From Kluyvera ascorbata ATCC 33433 (GTDB lineage Bacteria > Pseudomonadota > Gammaproteobacteria > Enterobacterales > Enterobacteriaceae), in contig NZ_JMPL01000028.1 in NCBI RefSeq assembly GCF_000735365.1, positions 1 to 41,050 of the forward strand: a stretch of 41,050 bases of DNA. The letters run 5' to 3'. The first letter of the stretch is position 1; the number at the start of each line of letters is the position of its first letter. Made by a program: the position numbers and the translations under genes. Positions 39,124-41,050 of the stretch are shown here, in pieces. The notes under the pieces were generated by a model. The model searched no databases. It saw nothing but the letters and a program-made list of their open reading frames with translations, and was not told the DNA's origin.

Positions 39124-39465
39124 TCAGTGTTGTGCTTTGCTTAACGTAAGCTGTAAACCCGCTACCGCAGCAAGCCGAGCAAGCGTTGTGACCGTCGGGT
39201 TTCCCTTCTCAGATAAAGCACGATAAATGCTCTGACGCGCCAGTCCCGTCTTTTTCGCCGCCTCGGCGATACCACCACGCGCTTCTAGCACGCGGCGTAA
39301 TGCAATAAGGAACCCCCCTAAACCGCCTTCTTCATTAATATCTTCAAGCGCGGTTTTGAGATAAAGGTCCGCATACTCAGGATCGGCTCGAAATGCTTCA
39401 ATCATGAGCTTGTCACGATCCACCGCTGGGGCAATGGTTTCCGCTTTTTTAGTCGCTATTGTCAT
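39124..39465 (-). CDS. HTH antitoxin of a type II toxin-antitoxin pair (HI1420 type)
   Basis: This 113-residue protein resembles the addiction-module antidote family typified by Haemophilus HI1420. The N-terminal part (RDKLMIEAFRADPEYADLYLKTALED) would contact the toxin. The C-terminal half is a Cro/CI-type helix-turn-helix: GGIAEAAKKTGLARQSIYRALSEKGNPTVTTLARL (about residues 63-97). It is encoded after the toxin, the reverse order typical of HigBA and HI1419/HI1420 pairs, and its ATG overlaps the toxin stop codon by 4 bp. It probably binds the toxin and represses the operon through the two palindromes upstream. Family assignment is from recognised motifs; no specific gene name is justified. 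Confidence 0.88.
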   Translation of the reverse strand: MTIATKKAETIAPAVDRDKLMIEAFRADPEYADLYLKTALEDINEEGGLGGFLIALRRVLEARGGIAEAAKKTGLARQSIYRALSEKGNPTVTTLARLAAVAGLQLTLSKAQH

Positions 39466-39791
39466 TTAGCCCTCGCTTTAAAATCTCTAAGATATTCAAT
39501 TGCCTTATCGATATCCGCGGCCTGCGTTTTCTTCGTACCGCCGATATGCAAAAGGATAATCTCGCCATCTTCTAAGGAATAGTACACTCGATAGCCGGGG
39601 CCATAATCAATACGTAACGCCCAGACGCCATCTCTTTCAAACTTGTGATCGCCAAAGTTTCCTGATTCAGCCCGGTCTAGTCTGGTATCAATCTTTACGG
39701 CGGCTAGGAGGTCCTTCTTTTTTAGCCGGGCCAGCCACTCACAAAAAGGCTTATCACCGTTTTTATCCTGATAAAATTGAGATTTGTACAT
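39462..39791 (-). CDS. RelE/HigB-superfamily toxin (HI1419 type)
   Basis: This is a 109-residue RelE/ParE-fold protein of the HI1419 (addiction module killer) family, expected to be an mRNA interferase acting with the ribosome. Recognisable segments are [48 protein letters not shown] and the C-terminal KAIEYLRDF. The ATG at 39789-39791 ([15 protein letters not shown]) has GAGGGTAAAGGG just before it, and is preferred over an ATG 13 codons upstream, which has no such signal and lies within a palindromic repeat. It forms an operon with the antitoxin that follows and is inserted between cyaR and yegS. Toxicity is inferred from the family. Confidence 0.87.
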   Translation of the reverse strand: MYKSQFYQDKNGDKPFCEWLARLKKKDLLAAVKIDTRLDRAESGNFGDHKFERDGVWALRIDYGPGYRVYYSLEDGEIILLHIGGTKKTQAADIDKAIEYLRDFKARAK

Positions 39792-39823
39792 CCCTTTACC
39801 CTCATTCCTTTTCCTGAGTTCAA

Positions 39824-39843
39824 TTGTCACTTATAAGAGACAA
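39824..39843. promoter_or_regulatory. 20-bp palindrome, likely operator of the toxin-antitoxin operon (copy 1)
   Basis: TTGTCACTTATAAGAGACAA is a palindrome broken at one symmetric pair, 32 bp before the toxin start codon. An almost identical copy begins 33 bp further upstream. On the minus strand, TTGCCA and GACAAT at 17-bp spacing would place the operon promoter over this copy. Autorepression is inference. Confidence 0.7.
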
Positions 39844-39856
39844 GCTGGCAAGATGT

Positions 39857-39876
39857 TTGTCACCTATAAGAGACAA
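39857..39876. promoter_or_regulatory. 20-bp palindrome, likely operator of the toxin-antitoxin operon (copy 2)
   Basis: TTGTCACCTATAAGAGACAA differs from copy 1 by one base. The 33-bp period, about three helical turns, would put two repressor dimers on the same face of the DNA. This copy lies 60 bp before the yegS start codon, so it may also affect yegS. Confidence 0.7.
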
Positions 39877-39936
39877 CAGGCATATCTGCGTATCATTTGT
39901 TACACTCTTTGCATACCCCACAAAGAGGTACCACGG

Positions 39937-40836
39937 ATGTCCGATTTTCCTGCAAGCTTATTGATTTTAAACGGCAAGGGTGCCAATACCCCCCAGCTCC
40001 GCGAGGCGGTTGAACTGCTGCGCGATGAGGGGGTGACCATTTATGTTCGCGTCACCTGGGAGAAAGGCGATGCGGTGCGTTATGTGGAAGAGGCCATTCG
40101 CCTGAACGTCGAGACGGTGATCGCGGGCGGCGGCGACGGGACGATTAACGAAGTCGCGACGGTGCTGATCCACAGTGAAAGCCGCGAGGTACCGGCGCTC
40201 GGCATTTTGCCGCTCGGTACCGCCAACGATTTTGCTACCAGCGTCAATATTCCAGCGGATCTGGCTAATGCGCTGAAACTCGCCATTGCCGGTCGCGACG
40301 TGCCGGTCGATATCGCCCAGGTGAACCACAAAACCTGCTTTATCAATATGGCCACCGGCGGCTTCGGCACGCGCATCACCACCGAAACGCCAGAAAAACT
40401 CAAAGCCGCGCTGGGCGGCGTGTCGTACCTGATTCATGGGCTGATGCGGATGGATACGCTGAAGCCAGACCGCTGCGAGATTCGCGGCGAGAATTTTAGC
40501 TGGCAGGGCGATGCGCTGGTTATCGGTATTGGTAACGGCCGTCAGGCGGGCGGCGGGCAGCAGCTGTGTCCGGACGCATTGATTAACGACGGTTTGCTGC
40601 ACCTGCGTATTTTCACCGGAGAGGAACTCATTCCGGCGCTATTTAATACGCTCGCCAGCAACGATGGCACGGAGAATCTGGTGGATAGCGTCTCGCCGTG
40701 GTTTGAAGTCACCGCGTCACACGAGATGACCTTTAACCTCGACGGCGAGCCGCTCAGCGGCAAAACTTTCCGTATGGAGATTTTACCGGCGGCGCTGCGC
40801 TGTCGCCTGCCGCCGGACTGTCCGCTGTTACGTTAA
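39937..40836 (+). CDS. yegS: Lipid kinase YegS (diacylglycerol kinase fold)
   Basis: YegS is a soluble lipid kinase; the E. coli and Salmonella enzymes phosphorylate phosphatidylglycerol in vitro, and the physiological substrate is unsettled. The ATG at 39937 ([15 protein letters not shown]), preceded by AAAGAGG, gives 299 residues, the E. coli length. Upstream in-frame codons read through the palindromes and are rejected. The nucleotide-binding motif [10 protein letters not shown] (about residues 66-75), then [10 protein letters not shown] and the metal-site region GNGRQAGGG are all present, followed by the beta-sandwich C-terminal domain. The stop codon overlaps the convergent solute-binding protein gene by 4 bp. 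Confidence 0.96.
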   Translation: MSDFPASLLILNGKGANTPQLREAVELLRDEGVTIYVRVTWEKGDAVRYVEEAIRLNVETVIAGGGDGTINEVATVLIHSESREVPALGILPLGTANDFATSVNIPADLANALKLAIAGRDVPVDIAQVNHKTCFINMATGGFGTRITTETPEKLKAALGGVSYLIHGLMRMDTLKPDRCEIRGENFSWQGDALVIGIGNGRQAGGGQQLCPDALINDGLLHLRIFTGEELIPALFNTLASNDGTENLVDSVSPWFEVTASHEMTFNLDGEPLSGKTFRMEILPAALRCRLPPDCPLLR

Positions 40837-41050
40837 CGCATTGCGCGTTTCAGGATACGCTCCGACTGGCGTTTGAAATCCGTTGCCGCTTCGGCGACGG
40901 TTTTCTTGCCGTAATCGATGGACTGCAACGCGCTATCAAACTCCTGCACCAGCTGCGGGTCTTCCAGATATGGCGAAACGGAAAGTGTGGTCGGCAGCGC
41001 AAGCGCCTGTTTGATACCGGCAACCGACGGGTCTTTATCGTTAATCACCC
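40833..41050 (-). CDS. C-terminal part of an ABC-transporter solute-binding protein (partial)
   Basis: Only the last 72 codons or so lie in the window; the gene continues past the right edge. The visible C-terminus ([16 protein letters not shown], then [20 protein letters not shown] and [14 protein letters not shown]) has the helical tail of family 1 periplasmic solute-binding proteins for sugars or related compounds. The GTG at 41046-41048 is an internal valine codon, not a start. Its stop codon overlaps the yegS stop region by 4 bp. This neighbour is not found beside yegS in E. coli K-12. Substrate cannot be told from this fragment. Confidence 0.7.
   Translation of the reverse strand, partial: VINDKDPSVAGIKQALALPTTLSVSPYLEDPQLVQEFDSALQSIDYGKKTVAEAATDFKRQSERILKRAMR

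Noticed and set aside
39824-39876. Resemblance of the repeats (TGTCTCTTATA on the minus strand) to Tn5/IS50 ends
   Set aside because: Only the first half of the 19-bp end is similar, both copies are palindromic and close together, and no transposase or target duplication is present; an operator pair explains them better.

Overview
The window is a chromosomal segment of an enterobacterium of the family Enterobacteriaceae. Gene content, order and protein sequences follow the E. coli/Salmonella wca-yegH-asmA-dcd-udk-yegE-alkA-yegD-mdtABCD-baeSR-yegQ-yegS segment almost without a break, with REP-type palindromes in several intergenic gaps. Divergence from E. coli and the accessory differences suggest a relative such as Enterobacter, Leclercia or Citrobacter; the genus cannot be fixed by eye. 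No tRNA, rRNA, CRISPR array, prophage or insertion sequence was found.

Region 1 (1-15.8 kb, all minus strand) is the promoter-proximal three quarters of the colanic acid operon, in transcription order wza-wzb-wzc-wcaA-wcaB-wcaC-wcaD-wcaE-wcaF-gmd-fcl-gmm-wcaI-manC-manB; manB runs off the left edge. manC and manB make GDP-mannose, gmd and fcl convert it to GDP-L-fucose, the Wca glycosyltransferases and acetyltransferases build the repeat unit, WcaD polymerises it, and Wza/Wzb/Wzc control chain length and export. Upstream of wza are an RcsAB-box-like palindrome and a JUMPstart/ops element (RfaH recruitment), the expected control for a long exopolysaccharide operon. A REP/BIME palindrome separates wzc from wcaA.

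Region 2 (16.1-26 kb) holds housekeeping and stress genes: yegH, asmA, dcd, udk, a shortened diguanylate cyclase yegE (dgcE), alkA and yegD. YegE lacks one PAS module and the whole C-terminal degenerate EAL domain known from E. coli, and its last codons are read antisense through the 3' end of alkA.

Region 3 (25.95-37.4 kb) begins with a very small type I toxin-antitoxin locus of the Ibs/Sib family (19-residue peptide and antisense RNA), followed by the mdtABCD-baeSR multidrug/envelope-stress operon. BaeS carries a collagen-like Gly/Pro/Asp/Arg insertion in its periplasmic sensor loop.

Region 4 (37.5-41.05 kb) contains trhP (yegQ), the small RNA gene cyaR with a CRP-type promoter, a RelE/HigB-like toxin with HTH antitoxin operon (HI1419/HI1420 type) preceded by two 20-bp palindromes, the lipid kinase gene yegS, and the 3' end of an ABC-transporter solute-binding protein gene. 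No wholly novel system was recognised. The items most worth a second look are the shortened YegE, the BaeS insertion, the Ibs/Sib locus and the toxin-antitoxin insertion next to cyaR.
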